Assembly (NCBI GenBank): GCA_910587705.1
Contig: CAJUMX010000006.1
Coordinates: 1-64,000, forward strand
Direction: 5' to 3'
Length of the DNA: 64,000 bases
Source: an uncultured Oscillibacter sp.
Lineage (GTDB): Bacteria; Bacillota; Clostridia; Oscillospirales; Oscillospiraceae
Shown: piece after piece, positions 24,010 to 32,396 of the stretch
Layout of the letters: each line of letters begins with the position of its first letter
How positions within the stretch are numbered: the first letter of the stretch is position 1
Notes under the pieces: generated by a model
What the model was told of the DNA's origin: nothing
The model's input: only the letters and a program-made list of their open reading frames with translations
Database searches by the model: none
Made by a program: the position numbers and the translations under genes

Positions 24010-24984
24010 ATGGCAGAAGAAAACAAATCCTGCGCCTTCCGCACCAGCATCGGCGGACAGGCGCTCATCGAGGGCATCCTGATGCGGGGCCCGGAGAAGC
24101 AGGCCATCGTGGTCCGGGACCAGGAGGGGAAGCTGGTGGAAAAGGTGGAGCCCCTGCGCTTCATCAAGGACCGCTACCCCGTTCTGGGCCTCCCCCTGAT
24201 TCGAGGGACGGTAAACTTCCTGGACTCCATGGTGGGCGGCGTGAAAGCCCTGATGTACTCCGCCGACTTCTACCCGGAGGAGGAGACGGCCAAGCCCTCT
24301 AAAATCGAGCTGTGGCTGGAACAGCACCTCTCCAGCAAAAAGCTGGAAAGCGCCGTGGTGGCCCTGGCGGTGACGCTGGGCGTGGGCATGTCCGTGTTTC
24401 TTTTCATGGTCCTCCCCACCCTGCTGACCGGGGCGATTCTCCACTTTTTCCCCGCCTTCCCCCTTTGGGGGCGGAATCTGGTGGAGGGGCTTTTGAAGGT
24501 GGTCATTTTCATGGCCTACCTGATTCTCTGCTCCCGCCAAAAGGACATCTACCGTGTCTTTCAATATCACGGCGCGGAGCATAAAACCATCTTCTGCTAT
24601 GAGGCGGGCCTGCCCCTGACGGTGGAAAATGTCCGGGCCCAGCCCCGGCACCATCCCCGGTGCGGCACCAGCTTCCTGTTTGTTGTGATTTGCGTGTCCA
24701 TTCTCTTCTCCAGCATCTTTTTCGGCATCTGGCCCGTCACCAACGCCTGGCTGCGGACGGCGGTGCATCTTCTCCTGCTGCCCTTGGTGGTAGGTGTAAC
24801 CTATGAGTTCAACCGCTGGGTGGGGCGGCACGTGCAGGAGAGCCTCCTGGCAAAAATCCTGACGGCCCCGGGACTGTGGATGCAGAATTTCACCACCAAC
24901 GAGCCGGACGACGGCATGATGGAATGTGCCATCCGGTCTTTGGAATTGGTATTACCCTCCGAAAAAGGAAAAGACACATGGTAA
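24010..24984 (+). CDS. yqhQ: DUF1385 family membrane protein (YqhQ-like)
   Basis: A 324-residue membrane protein with the DUF1385 N-terminal signature SIGGQALIEGILMRGP and RDRYPVLGLPLIRGTV-type motif, hydrophobic segments at about 115-140, 155-180, 225-250 and 255-275, and the conserved FQYHGAEHKTIFCYE. The family is widespread in Bacillota and usually precedes prmC, as here (13 nt gap). The function is not well established. ATG 24010 follows AAAGGAAATTTC. Confidence 0.88.
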   Translation: MAEENKSCAFRTSIGGQALIEGILMRGPEKQAIVVRDQEGKLVEKVEPLRFIKDRYPVLGLPLIRGTVNFLDSMVGGVKALMYSADFYPEEETAKPSKIELWLEQHLSSKKLESAVVALAVTLGVGMSVFLFMVLPTLLTGAILHFFPAFPLWGRNLVEGLLKVVIFMAYLILCSRQKDIYRVFQYHGAEHKTIFCYEAGLPLTVENVRAQPRHHPRCGTSFLFVVICVSILFSSIFFGIWPVTNAWLRTAVHLLLLPLVVGVTYEFNRWVGRHVQESLLAKILTAPGLWMQNFTTNEPDDGMMECAIRSLELVLPSEKGKDTW

Positions 24985-24997
24985 AGGGGTGATTCCC

Positions 24998-25864
24998 ATG
25001 GCCATAACCTACAATGACCTATATCTGGATGTCCGGCGACAGCTCCGGGAGAGCGGGGTGGAGGCTTCCACTCTGGAGGCCCGGGAGCTGGTGTGCTTTG
25101 GCACCGGCAAGAGCCGGGAGGAGCTCCAGCGGGACAGCCGCCTCTACGCCTCCCCGGAGCGGGAGGCCCAGGTCCGGCGGCTGGTGGAGCGGCGCATGGC
25201 CGGGGAGCCGGTGGCCTATCTCATTGGCGAGTGGGAGTTCTATGGCCTCCCTCTGGACATCTCCCAGGACGTGCTAATCCCCCGGGCGGACACCGAGGTG
25301 CTGGCCGAGCAGGCCATCGCCTACATACAGACGCAGGGGGATTGCCGGGTGCTGGACCTCTGTGCGGGCAGCGGCTGTGTCGGTTTGGCCATCGCCTCCC
25401 AGTCGCCCCAGGCTTGGGTGGTTTTGGGGGAGCTGGACGACAGCGCCTTGAAAATCTGCCGTCAGAACATCCGGCGCAACAGCCTTTCCGCCCGGGTCAT
25501 GCCCATCCAGGCGGACGCCAGGAAGAAGCCCCCCCGGTCTTTGGGAGAGTTTCAGTGCATTGTCAGCAACCCGCCCTACATTCCAAGCGGCGACATCGCC
25601 GGGCTGGAGAACTCCGTCCGGGACTACGAGCCCCATCTGGCCCTGGACGGCGGGACGGACGGCCTGGATTTCTACCGCTCCATCACCGAACAATGGAAGG
25701 AGGCTCTCCTCCCCGGAGGGCGGCTGTACTTTGAAGTGGGCATCGGCCAGGCGGACCCGGTGCTCCGGTTGATGCGCAGCCAGGGCTTCGGCGATTTGCA
25801 GGTGATCAAGGACCACAACCAAATTCCCAGGGTGGTGCTGGGCACCCTCTGCCAGGAAATTTAA
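24998..25864 (+). CDS. prmC: Peptide chain release factor N5-glutamine methyltransferase
   Basis: A 288-residue SAM-dependent enzyme that methylates the Gln of the GGQ motif in release factors RF1/RF2. The N-terminal helical domain ends at about residue 85; IPRADTEVL precedes the methyltransferase core with LDLCAGSGCVGLA (SAM binding) and the substrate-binding NPPYIPSG. The ATG at 24998 follows AAAGGGG and starts 13 nt after yqhQ. In many clostridia prmC is beside prfA, but here prfA is not in view. Confidence 0.94.
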   Translation: MAITYNDLYLDVRRQLRESGVEASTLEARELVCFGTGKSREELQRDSRLYASPEREAQVRRLVERRMAGEPVAYLIGEWEFYGLPLDISQDVLIPRADTEVLAEQAIAYIQTQGDCRVLDLCAGSGCVGLAIASQSPQAWVVLGELDDSALKICRQNIRRNSLSARVMPIQADARKKPPRSLGEFQCIVSNPPYIPSGDIAGLENSVRDYEPHLALDGGTDGLDFYRSITEQWKEALLPGGRLYFEVGIGQADPVLRLMRSQGFGDLQVIKDHNQIPRVVLGTLCQEI

Positions 25865-25875
25865 GGAGGAGCGTC

Positions 25876-26070
25876 ATGGAAAAAAGACTCTACAAGATCA
25901 ACCAGGGCAAAATGGTAGACGGCGTGTGCGGCGGCATCGCCCAGTACTTCGGCCTGGACCCCACCCTGGTGCGGCTGGCCTGGATTATCTTCACCGCCAT
26001 GGGAGCAAGCGGCATCATCGCCTATATCCTCTGCGCCGCCATCTTCCCCCGGGAGCCGGAGGAGTTTTAA
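25876..26070 (+). CDS. PspC-domain small membrane protein
   Basis: A 64-residue protein that is one PspC domain: RLYKINQGKMVDGVCGGIAQ followed by a membrane segment (WIIFTAMGASGIIAYILCAAIF). Relatives respond to envelope stress. AAGGAGG lies 8 nt upstream of the start, 11 nt after prmC, so it belongs to the yqhQ-prmC transcript. Stand-alone small PspC proteins of this kind are common in Bacillota and lack the E. coli phage-shock partners. Confidence 0.88.
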   Translation: MEKRLYKINQGKMVDGVCGGIAQYFGLDPTLVRLAWIIFTAMGASGIIAYILCAAIFPREPEEF

Positions 26071-26125
26071 ACGACGCATCCAAAGAGATTCACCACTATT
26101 TGTATCATATCAGGAGGAAATCAGC

Positions 26126-27244
26126 ATGGCAAAAGAGAAAGCGCCCCTGCCCAGTGCGGCTCCGGCGGCGGACAAAAAAAAGGCCATCGACAGCGCCATG
26201 AGCCAGATCGAGAAAATGTATGGCAAAGGCTCTATCATGCGCCTGGGAGACCGGACGGCCCTAAACGTGGAGTTTATCCCCACCGGCTCCCTGGCCCTGG
26301 ACGTGGCTCTTGGCATCGGCGGGCTCCCCAAGGGGCGCATCATTGAGATTTACGGGCCGGAATCCTCCGGCAAGACCACCCTGGCCCTTCACGTGGTGGC
26401 AGAGGCCCAGAAGCGGGGAGGCGAGGTGGCCTTCGTGGACGCGGAGCACGCTCTGGACCCCACCTACGCTCACGCCCTGGGGGTGAAGGTGGAGGACATG
26501 CTGATCTCCCAGCCGGACACCGGCGAGCAGGCCCTGGAAATCACGGAGGCTCTGGTCCGCTCCGGGGCTATTGACGTGATTGTGGTGGACAGCGTGGCGG
26601 CTCTGGTGCCCCGGGCGGAGATTGAGGGCGAGATGGGCGACAGCTATGTGGGGCTCCATGCCCGGCTCATGAGTCAGGCCCTGCGGAAGCTCACTGGCGC
26701 CATCGGCAAAACCAACACCGTCGTCATTTTCATCAACCAGCTCCGGGAAAAGGTGGGCGTCATGTACGGCAACCCGGAGGTCACCACCGGCGGCCGGGCG
26801 CTGAAATTCTATGCCTCCGTCCGCATCGACGTGCGCCGGGTGGAGGCCATCAAAAACGGCAGTGAGCTCATCGGCAACCGGACCCGGGCCAAGGTGGTGA
26901 AGAACAAAATGGCGCCCCCCTTCCGGGAGGCGGAGTTCGACATCATGTACGGCGAGGGCATCGTCCGGGAGAGCGAGCTCATTGACCTGGGCGTGAAGCT
27001 GGACCTGGTTCAAAAGGCGGGCTCTTGGTTCTCCATGGGCGAGACCCGCATCGGCCAGGGCCGGGAGGCGGCGAAGAAGTACCTCCAGGAAAACCCGGAG
27101 ATTCGGGACCAGCTGGAGGCGGACATCCGGAAGAACTTCGACAAGCTCATGAGCAATCAGGCCCGGGCCGCCGCCAAGGCCGCTGGGCGGGCGGTGGACG
27201 TCAGCGCCGACGACTTTGACGACTCCGGCGAATCCGACGGCTGA
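26126..27244 (+). CDS. recA: Recombinase RecA
   Basis: A 372-residue RecA of normal length. It has Walker A GPESSGKTT, the VDAEHALDP stretch, Walker B VIVVDSVAAL, the L2-region NTVVIFINQLREKVGVMYGNPE, and a C-terminal acidic tail. It promotes strand exchange in repair and induces the SOS response by cleaving LexA. AGGAGG lies upstream of the ATG. The last base of the TGA stop is the first base of recX. No LexA box could be placed with confidence in the 55-nt upstream gap. Confidence 0.98.
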   Translation: MAKEKAPLPSAAPAADKKKAIDSAMSQIEKMYGKGSIMRLGDRTALNVEFIPTGSLALDVALGIGGLPKGRIIEIYGPESSGKTTLALHVVAEAQKRGGEVAFVDAEHALDPTYAHALGVKVEDMLISQPDTGEQALEITEALVRSGAIDVIVVDSVAALVPRAEIEGEMGDSYVGLHARLMSQALRKLTGAIGKTNTVVIFINQLREKVGVMYGNPEVTTGGRALKFYASVRIDVRRVEAIKNGSELIGNRTRAKVVKNKMAPPFREAEFDIMYGEGIVRESELIDLGVKLDLVQKAGSWFSMGETRIGQGREAAKKYLQENPEIRDQLEADIRKNFDKLMSNQARAAAKAAGRAVDVSADDFDDSGESDG

Positions 27245-27864
27245 TGCGGGTTGAACGGATCGAGGCGTCCAAGCACAAAAAAGGCCGCATCCTGGTCTTT
27301 CTGGAGGATGGGGCCTGTTTGAAGATCACGGAGCAGGAGCTGCTGGACTTTGGTCTCCGCTCCGGGGATGAGCTGGACGAGGAGGCTCTGGGGCGGCTGA
27401 AGGAGGCCGCCGGGGTCTCCAACACCCGGGCGGCGGCGGCAGACCTCATCGGCAAGCGGGCCATGAGCCGGAGGGACCTGGAACGGAAGCTCCGGGAGAA
27501 GGGGGCCAGCGAGGCGGAGGCCCGCTACGCCGCCGAATGGCTGGAGGCCATCGGGGCCCTGAACGACGCGGAGTACGCCGCCGCCCTGGTTCGGCACTAC
27601 TCCCGGCTGGGCTACGGCCCCGCCCGGGTGCGGGAAAAGCTCTATGAAAAAGGCGTCCCCCGGGAGCTGTGGGAGGACGCGCTGGAGGAACTTCCGGAGG
27701 AGGGCGGGCAGGTGGACGCGTTTCTCCAAAGCAAGCTCCGAGGCCGGACGCCGGACGAGAAGGAAAAGCGGCGGCTGACCAATGCGCTGCTCCGCAGGGG
27801 GTTCCCCTGGGGGGAGGTTAAGGCTGCCTGGCGGCGGCTGGGGGAGGAGATGCAAGAGGATTGA
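27244..27864 (+). CDS. recX: RecA regulatory protein RecX
   Basis: A 206-residue helical protein with the RecX repeat pattern AADLIGKRAMSRRDLERKLR and YAAALVRHYSRLGYGPARVR. RecX limits RecA filament growth. It overlaps recA by 1 nt (TGATG), giving translational coupling. A large inverted repeat begins about 40 nt after its stop. Confidence 0.92.
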   Translation: MRVERIEASKHKKGRILVFLEDGACLKITEQELLDFGLRSGDELDEEALGRLKEAAGVSNTRAAAADLIGKRAMSRRDLERKLREKGASEAEARYAAEWLEAIGALNDAEYAAALVRHYSRLGYGPARVREKLYEKGVPRELWEDALEELPEEGGQVDAFLQSKLRGRTPDEKEKRRLTNALLRRGFPWGEVKAAWRRLGEEMQED

Positions 27865-27903
27865 ATCCTCCCTGCTCACCCCGTTGGGGGGGAGGTTGTA
27901 CTC

Positions 27904-28158
27904 GCCCTTCGGGCGGGAGGGATTGGATACCAGCGATGGCTGGTGCAATGCACCCCCCATTTTCTCTTTTTCTTCCAGAAGAAAACGAGAAAACGGGCCG
28001 TGCACGGTCCAAAAGAGAAAAAGAAGTAACGGGGGACGATACGGGGGCGCGGCTGAATGATCGGCGGAGCCGGAATGACTTCCCACACGCAATCGGGTTG
28101 AGCGGGGGTTGTCCTTCACTGAATGGACAAGCTGCTCTTTCCGCTGCCGCTGGCCTGG
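27904..28158 (+). repeat. Large inverted repeat, left copy (about 255 bp)
   Basis: Starts GCCCTTCGGGCGGG and continues through GGATACCAGCGATGGCTGGT, a hairpin (ATTTTCTCTTTTTCTT with AAGAAAACGAGAAAAC), the palindrome GGACCGTGCACGG region, and ends near CCGCTGCCGCTGGCCTGGC. It matches the reverse complement of 28806-29063 at most positions. The internal hairpin and the near-identical copy point to a mobile or recombining repeat rather than a gene. Confidence 0.85.
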
Positions 28159-28183
28159 CGGGTGGGGAGACAATGCAAGAGGA

Positions 28184-28432
28184 TTAAAAATCTTCTAATA
28201 GCTGTGCCATGAGCTGTGCACCAAAACGGACGCCGGTATGAAATGCCGCGTTCCGCTGTTCCAGGGCCAGGGCCTGTATTTCATGCTGGAAATCATCAGC
28301 CGCTTTTGGTTCCAGCGCATTCAGCTGGCGCAAAATGTGCTCCTCTGCAACCGTATAGGGCGCTTCCATCGGCGCCTTGCCCCGTAGGCTGGTGAGTTCA
28401 CCATATTGAAGTTCAGTCAAGATATCAAACAT
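28184..28432 (-). CDS. Small protein in XRE module, DUF6809-like
   Basis: An 82-residue acidic helical protein without signal or membrane segment (FDILTELQYGELTSLRGKAP ... FHTGVRFGAQLMAQLLEDF). The ELxYG opening and F-x-x-G-x-R-x-G-A-x-L-M ending resemble small DUF6809-type proteins that accompany XRE regulators in clostridia; I hold this identity loosely. It diverges from an XRE gene across a perfect 14-bp inverted repeat. Base composition of the pair is visibly lower in GC than recX and rimO around it, which suggests transfer. AGGAGG lies upstream of the start. Confidence 0.7.
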   Translation of the reverse strand: MFDILTELQYGELTSLRGKAPMEAPYTVAEEHILRQLNALEPKAADDFQHEIQALALEQRNAAFHTGVRFGAQLMAQLLEDF

Positions 28433-28453
28433 AATTGCATCCTCCTATTCAAC

Positions 28454-28491
28454 ATACCTTTAAGTAGTATTATAGTCCTACTTAAAGGTAT
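28454..28491. promoter_or_regulatory. Perfect inverted-repeat operator of the XRE module
   Basis: ATACCTTTAAGTAG (28454-28467) and CTACTTAAAGGTAT (28478-28491) form a perfect 14-bp inverted repeat with a 10-nt centre containing TATTATAGT. It covers the divergent promoter region and is the likely XRE binding site. Confidence 0.75.
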
Positions 28492-28506
28492 AGTCAAGAG
28501 GTTTTT

Positions 28507-28755
28507 ATGAAAACAGTCATTTTATTGAAAGACAGGGTTTATCAACTTCGGAAAGCGGAGGGTCTTACCCAACATCAGTTGGGGGAGATTTTAGGGCTTA
28601 CAAGTAAATCCATCAGCATGTTGGAAAGTGGTGGGCGCAGTACTACCATTGACAAGCTGGTAATTCTGGCGGAGCATTTCCATGTCTCCACAGACTATTT
28701 AGTAGGCATTACCGATGACCCCACATGGCGTGGAGAGCTTGAGGAAACGTCCTGA
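28507..28755 (+). CDS. XRE-family transcriptional regulator
   Basis: An 82-residue Cro/CI-type regulator: helix-turn-helix at about residues 10-62 (LRKAEGLTQHQLGEILGLTS, then ISMLESGGRSTTIDKLVILA) and the DYLVGITDDP ending. It is transcribed divergently from the small gene and likely represses both through the intervening operator. The module sits between two inverted ~255 bp repeats in the recX-rimO gap. Its codon use is AT-richer than that of its neighbours. Confidence 0.9.
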   Translation: MKTVILLKDRVYQLRKAEGLTQHQLGEILGLTSKSISMLESGGRSTTIDKLVILAEHFHVSTDYLVGITDDPTWRGELEETS

Positions 28756-28785
28756 ATAGAAGGATGGTTCCAGGAAAAGGGCGGA

Positions 28786-28803
28786 CACACAGGTCCGCCC
28801 CTA
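28786..28803. repeat. Short GGGCGGACC hairpin beside the right inverted repeat
   Basis: GGGCGGAC...GTCCGCCC followed by CTACA is, in reverse complement, a TGTAGGGGCGGACC-type hairpin. It resembles the outer arms of the palindromic repeats A-C and the hairpins at 9259 and 54567. Confidence 0.55.
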
Positions 28804-28805
28804 CA

Positions 28806-29063
28806 GCCAGGGTAGCGGCAGCGAAAAGAGGAGCTGGTCCATTCGGTGAAGGACAAACCCCCGCTCAATTTGATTGCGCGTGGGAAGTCATTCTGGCTCC
28901 GCCATTCATTCAGCCGCGCCCCCGCGTCGTCCCCGTATACTTCTTTTTCTCTTTTGGACCGTGCACGGCCCGTTTTCTCGTTTTCTTTTGGAAGAAAAAG
29001 AGAAAATGGGGGGGTGCATTGCACCAGCCATCGCTGGTATCCATTCTCCCCCGCCCGAAGGGC
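28806..29063 (-). repeat. Large inverted repeat, right copy (about 258 bp)
   Basis: Reverse-complement copy of 27904-28158, with scattered substitutions and short indels. It ends at CCGCCCGAAGGGCC about 45 nt before rimO. The frame of rimO stays open upstream through this repeat, but that is not coding. Confidence 0.85.
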
Positions 29064-29107
29064 CGGAAAAGCCCTCCCCCTGGCAGGGGGAAGCAAAGGA
29101 GGCCCCC

Positions 29108-30430
29108 ATGCCTTATAAGGTATACTTCCTCTCCCTTGGCTGCGCCAAGAACCAGGTGAACTGCGAGCAGATGATGTCCCTGGTTCAGGCCGCAGGCCAT
29201 GAGATCGTCCCGGCTCCCGCCGCCGCCGACGTGGCAGTGGTAAACACCTGCGGCTTCCTGGCCTCCGCCTGTGAGGAGGCCATCGACCATGTCCTGGCGC
29301 TGGCGGAGCTGAAACGGGCCGGGAGCTTAAAAAAAATCCTGGTTACCGGCTGCATGGCCCAGCGCTATCAGGCCGACGTGCTGGAGGAGCTGCCGGAGAT
29401 CGACGGCATCCTGGGCACCGGCAGCTATGGCGACATTGTACAGGCCATTTCCGAGGTCATGGAAACCGACCTCCGGCCCTGCCGTCTGGGGAACATCCAC
29501 ACCGCCCCCCAAAACGGCCCCCGCATCCTCTCCACGCCCCCCTGGTACGCCTACCTCCGCATTGCGGAGGGCTGTGACAACCACTGCGCCTACTGCGTCA
29601 TCCCTTCCCTCCGGGGCAAGTACCGCAGCCGCCCCATGGCGGAGCTCCTGGATGAGGCGGCGGAGCTGAGCTCTGCCGGGGTGAAGGAGCTGTTGGTCAT
29701 TGCCCAGGACATCACCCGCTACGGCACGGACCTGAACGGGGAGCATCAGCTGGCCGCCCTCCTCCGGGAGCTCTGCCGGCTGGATTTCCACTGGATTCGC
29801 CTCCACTACCTCTACCCCGACGAGATCACGGAAGAACTTATCGACGTGATTGCCGGCGAGCCGAAGATACTCCCCTATCTGGATATCCCCATCCAGCACT
29901 GCAACGACCGCATCTTGAAGGCCATGAACCGCCGGGATACAAAAGCGTCCATCCGGGACCTGTTCCGGACCCTACGAGAGCGTATTCCCGGGTTGGTTCT
30001 GCGGACCAGCCTCATTACCGGCCTTCCCGGCGAGGGAGCGGCGGAGTTTGAGGAGCTGTGTGAATTCCTCCGGGAGCAGAAGATTGAGCGGGCTGGGGTT
30101 TTCCCCTTCTCCCCGGAGGACGGGACCCCGGCGGCCCAGATGGAGCATGTGGACAGCGAGGAGGCCGCCCGCCGGGCGGAGATCGCCGTGGACGTGCAGT
30201 CCGACGTCATCGACGCTTACAACGACGCCCTTCTGGGGACGGAGCGGGAGGTCCTCTGCGAGGGCTTCGACCGCCAGGCCCAACTGTTTTATGGCCGGAG
30301 CTATGCCGAGTCCCCGGAGATTGACGGGCGGATTTTCTTCACGGCGGAGGAGGAGCCGGAGCCGGGAGATTTCGTCACCATCCGCTTCACCGGGGTCATG
30401 GACGGAGAGCTCACCGGGGAACGGGTATGA
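29108..30430 (+). CDS. rimO: Ribosomal protein uS12 methylthiotransferase RimO
   Basis: A 440-residue radical-SAM enzyme that methylthiolates an aspartate of ribosomal protein S12. The MTTase domain opens KVYFLSLGCAKNQVN with cluster cysteines also in NTCGF and TGCMAQRY. The radical-SAM motif is CDNHCAYC, and a TRAM domain closes the protein. ATG 29108 follows AAAGGAGG and gives the canonical N-terminus; longer in-frame starts lie in the repeat. It overlaps the next gene by 4 nt. Confidence 0.96.
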   Translation: MPYKVYFLSLGCAKNQVNCEQMMSLVQAAGHEIVPAPAAADVAVVNTCGFLASACEEAIDHVLALAELKRAGSLKKILVTGCMAQRYQADVLEELPEIDGILGTGSYGDIVQAISEVMETDLRPCRLGNIHTAPQNGPRILSTPPWYAYLRIAEGCDNHCAYCVIPSLRGKYRSRPMAELLDEAAELSSAGVKELLVIAQDITRYGTDLNGEHQLAALLRELCRLDFHWIRLHYLYPDEITEELIDVIAGEPKILPYLDIPIQHCNDRILKAMNRRDTKASIRDLFRTLRERIPGLVLRTSLITGLPGEGAAEFEELCEFLREQKIERAGVFPFSPEDGTPAAQMEHVDSEEAARRAEIAVDVQSDVIDAYNDALLGTEREVLCEGFDRQAQLFYGRSYAESPEIDGRIFFTAEEEPEPGDFVTIRFTGVMDGELTGERV

Positions 30431-30702
30431 AAAGCCCGCTGACGGAAATTCCCGGCGTGGGGGCCCGCACCGCCGCCGTGATGGAGGCCCTGGGGCTCCG
30501 GCAGGTTTCGGACCTCCGGGGCCGGGACCCGGAGGAGCTGTACCTGAAAGAATGTCTGATGAAGGGCTATCAGGAGGACCGCTGTGCCCTGTACGTCTGG
30601 CGGGCGGCGGTGTACTACGCGGACCACCCGGACCGGGCCCCGGAGAAGCTGAAATGGTGGTACTGGAAGGATAAACCCTATCCGGAGAAGGAGGACCTAT
30701 GA
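30427..30702 (+). CDS. Cdd1-type helix-hairpin-helix protein
   Basis: A 91-residue protein. A helix-hairpin-helix motif (LTEIPGVGARTAAVMEALGL) is followed by the family pattern DLRGRDPEELYLKECLMKG and ALYVWRAAVYYADHP, as in the Cdd1 family first named from the C. difficile pathogenicity locus. HhH motifs bind DNA without sequence specificity; the biological role is unknown. It overlaps rimO and pgsA by 4 nt each (ATGA), so translation of the three is coupled. Confidence 0.8.
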   Translation: MKSPLTEIPGVGARTAAVMEALGLRQVSDLRGRDPEELYLKECLMKGYQEDRCALYVWRAAVYYADHPDRAPEKLKWWYWKDKPYPEKEDL

Positions 30703-31280
30703 ATCTGCCCAATAAACTGACCATGTTTCGCATTGTGCTGACGCCGGTGTTTCTGGCGGTGCTGTACTGGGGCTTCCCTGGGGCAGACTATGTGGCACTG
30801 GTCATTTTCATCATCGCCAGCCTGACGGACCTGCTGGACGGGAAGATCGCCCGGAAGTACAACCTGGTCACGGACTTTGGCAAGTTCGCCGACCCGCTGG
30901 CAGACAAGATTCTGGTGACGGCCGCTTTGCTGTGGTTTGTGGAGGTGGGCCGGATGCCCGCCTGGATGGTGATGATCGTGATTACCCGGGAGTTCGCCGT
31001 CAGCGGCCTGCGGATGATCGCCTCGGACAACGGGCGGGTGATTGCCGCCGGGTGGTCCGGGAAGGTGAAAACCGCCGCCACCATGGTGTGCATTGTGGTG
31101 ATGCTTTTGCTGGGGCCCTCCCTGGCCGCTTACCGGGCCGGGGGATACCTGACCGCTGTGCCCCTGGACCAGTATATCGCGTGGGCCGACGCGGCTTGCG
31201 GCTGGGTCATTACCCTGACGACCCTGTATTCTGGGGTGGAATACTTCGTGAAGAACAAGGACGTGATCCGCTCCGCATGA
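30699..31280 (+). CDS. pgsA: CDP-diacylglycerol-glycerol-3-phosphate 3-phosphatidyltransferase
   Basis: A 193-residue membrane enzyme that makes phosphatidylglycerol phosphate, the committed step to phosphatidylglycerol. The CDP-alcohol phosphatidyltransferase signature is complete: DGKIARKYNLVTDFGKFADP followed by LADK (DG-x2-AR-x8-G-x3-D-x3-D). Four to five membrane segments are visible. It is the last gene of the rimO transcript, ending at a bidirectional terminator. Confidence 0.95.
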   Translation: MNLPNKLTMFRIVLTPVFLAVLYWGFPGADYVALVIFIIASLTDLLDGKIARKYNLVTDFGKFADPLADKILVTAALLWFVEVGRMPAWMVMIVITREFAVSGLRMIASDNGRVIAAGWSGKVKTAATMVCIVVMLLLGPSLAAYRAGGYLTAVPLDQYIAWADAACGWVITLTTLYSGVEYFVKNKDVIRSA

Positions 31281-31344
31281 GACGCGGGAGCGGCCGGTTT
31301 TGGGCTTCCGCTTCTGCGCCGTATTTCCGTTACTCCCGCAAAAA

Positions 31345-31368
31345 CCCCCGCTGTCTGGACAGCGGGGG
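31345..31368. terminator. Bidirectional terminator, pgsA / inositol dehydrogenase
   Basis: CCCCCGCTGTC (31345-31355) pairs with GACAGCGGGGG (31358-31368). The stem is followed by CTTTC on the + strand and by TTTTTGC on the minus strand. Confidence 0.8.
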
Positions 31369-31379
31369 CTTTCATTCGC

Positions 31380-32396
31380 TTAGTTCAGTTTCACAGCCTT
31401 GCCGGTCCGCCACGCCTCGGTGGTGGCGTAGCCGATGGCGGTGGACTTGGTCCCGTCGTAGACGCTGACCCCAGGGGTCTTGCCCTGGAGCACACAGTCC
31501 ACGAACTCCTGGACCTCAATGAGGTAGGCCTCCTCAAACCGCTCTGGGAAGGAGCCCACACACTCGGCGCACACGCCGTTTTGGTTGTACAGCCGGGCCT
31601 GGTTCTTCTCGGGAACGGCGGAGATACGGATAGACCCTTCGGTGCCCACGATTTCCGTCTCCACGTGGTAACCGTAAGGAGCCGTCCGGCCCACATGGAT
31701 CATGCCCATGGCGCCGTTTTCGAATTTGTAGACGGCAACGCCGGTCTCGTCGTCCCCGGCGTCCTTGAACTCCGGGTGCTTGAAGGTGGCGCCCATGGCG
31801 TAGACCTCCGTGGCCTCACAGCCCAGGAACCAGCGCATGAGGTCGATGTCGTGAATGGCCATGTCCAGGAAGATGCCGCCGGAGTTCTTGGCAAACCGGA
31901 TGGCTCCCTCCACGAACGCCTCCGGGTCAATGCCCGTGGCCTTCACCAGATAGGGGGTGCCGATGGCCCCCTCCTCGATCTTCTGTTTGGCGTAGGAATA
32001 GGACTTGTCGTAGCGGCGCATGAAGCCCAGCATGAAGGTGAGCTCCGGGTGGCGCTCCACGGCGGCCTCCGCCTGCTTGCACTGGGCCACGTCCACGCCC
32101 AGGGGCTTCTCGGAAAAGACGTGCTTCCCCGCGTCCAGGGCGGCCTCGATCTGCCAGCAGTGCTCGCTGGAGGTGGTGACGATGACCACTGCGTCGATGT
32201 CGGCTTTTGCCAGCATCTCCTTGTAGTCCGTGTAGACGTCGGTAACGCCCAGCTCGTTTTTGGCGTACTCCAGCTCGGCGGGGACGATGGAACAGGCCGC
32301 CGTCAGCTCCGCGCCGGGGATTTTATAGCGGAGGTTCTGGGCGTGGACCTTGCCCAGGCGGCCCAGTCCCACAACGCCGACTTTTACTTTGTTCAT
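31380..32396 (-). CDS. iolG: Gfo/Idh/MocA dehydrogenase, inositol 2-dehydrogenase-like
   Basis: A 338-residue oxidoreductase. The N-terminal Rossmann domain has VGVVGLGRLGKVHAQNL, the EKP motif (FSEKPLGVD) contains the catalytic-domain lysine, and the C-terminal half has GGIFLDMAIHDIDLMRWFLG with conserved Asp/His. Sequence and length suit myo-inositol 2-dehydrogenase (IolG). It is the last gene of a sugar ABC transporter operon, its start overlapping the permease stop by 1 nt. The rest of an iol pathway is not in the window, so another polyol remains possible. Confidence 0.85.
   Translation of the reverse strand: MNKVKVGVVGLGRLGKVHAQNLRYKIPGAELTAACSIVPAELEYAKNELGVTDVYTDYKEMLAKADIDAVVIVTTSSEHCWQIEAALDAGKHVFSEKPLGVDVAQCKQAEAAVERHPELTFMLGFMRRYDKSYSYAKQKIEEGAIGTPYLVKATGIDPEAFVEGAIRFAKNSGGIFLDMAIHDIDLMRWFLGCEATEVYAMGATFKHPEFKDAGDDETGVAVYKFENGAMGMIHVGRTAPYGYHVETEIVGTEGSIRISAVPEKNQARLYNQNGVCAECVGSFPERFEEAYLIEVQEFVDCVLQGKTPGVSVYDGTKSTAIGYATTEAWRTGKAVKLN

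Noticed and set aside
27861..29096. Open frames through both large inverted repeats (shared text such as TGRARSKREKEV)
   Set aside because: The same residues appear because the DNA is repeated; start codons differ, composition is odd and no ribosome-binding site is conserved. Treated as repeat DNA rather than protein.
28874..29107. Longer N-terminal extension of RimO through the right repeat
   Set aside because: The conserved RimO N-terminus begins at 29108 next to AAAGGAGG; the upstream part is repeat sequence.
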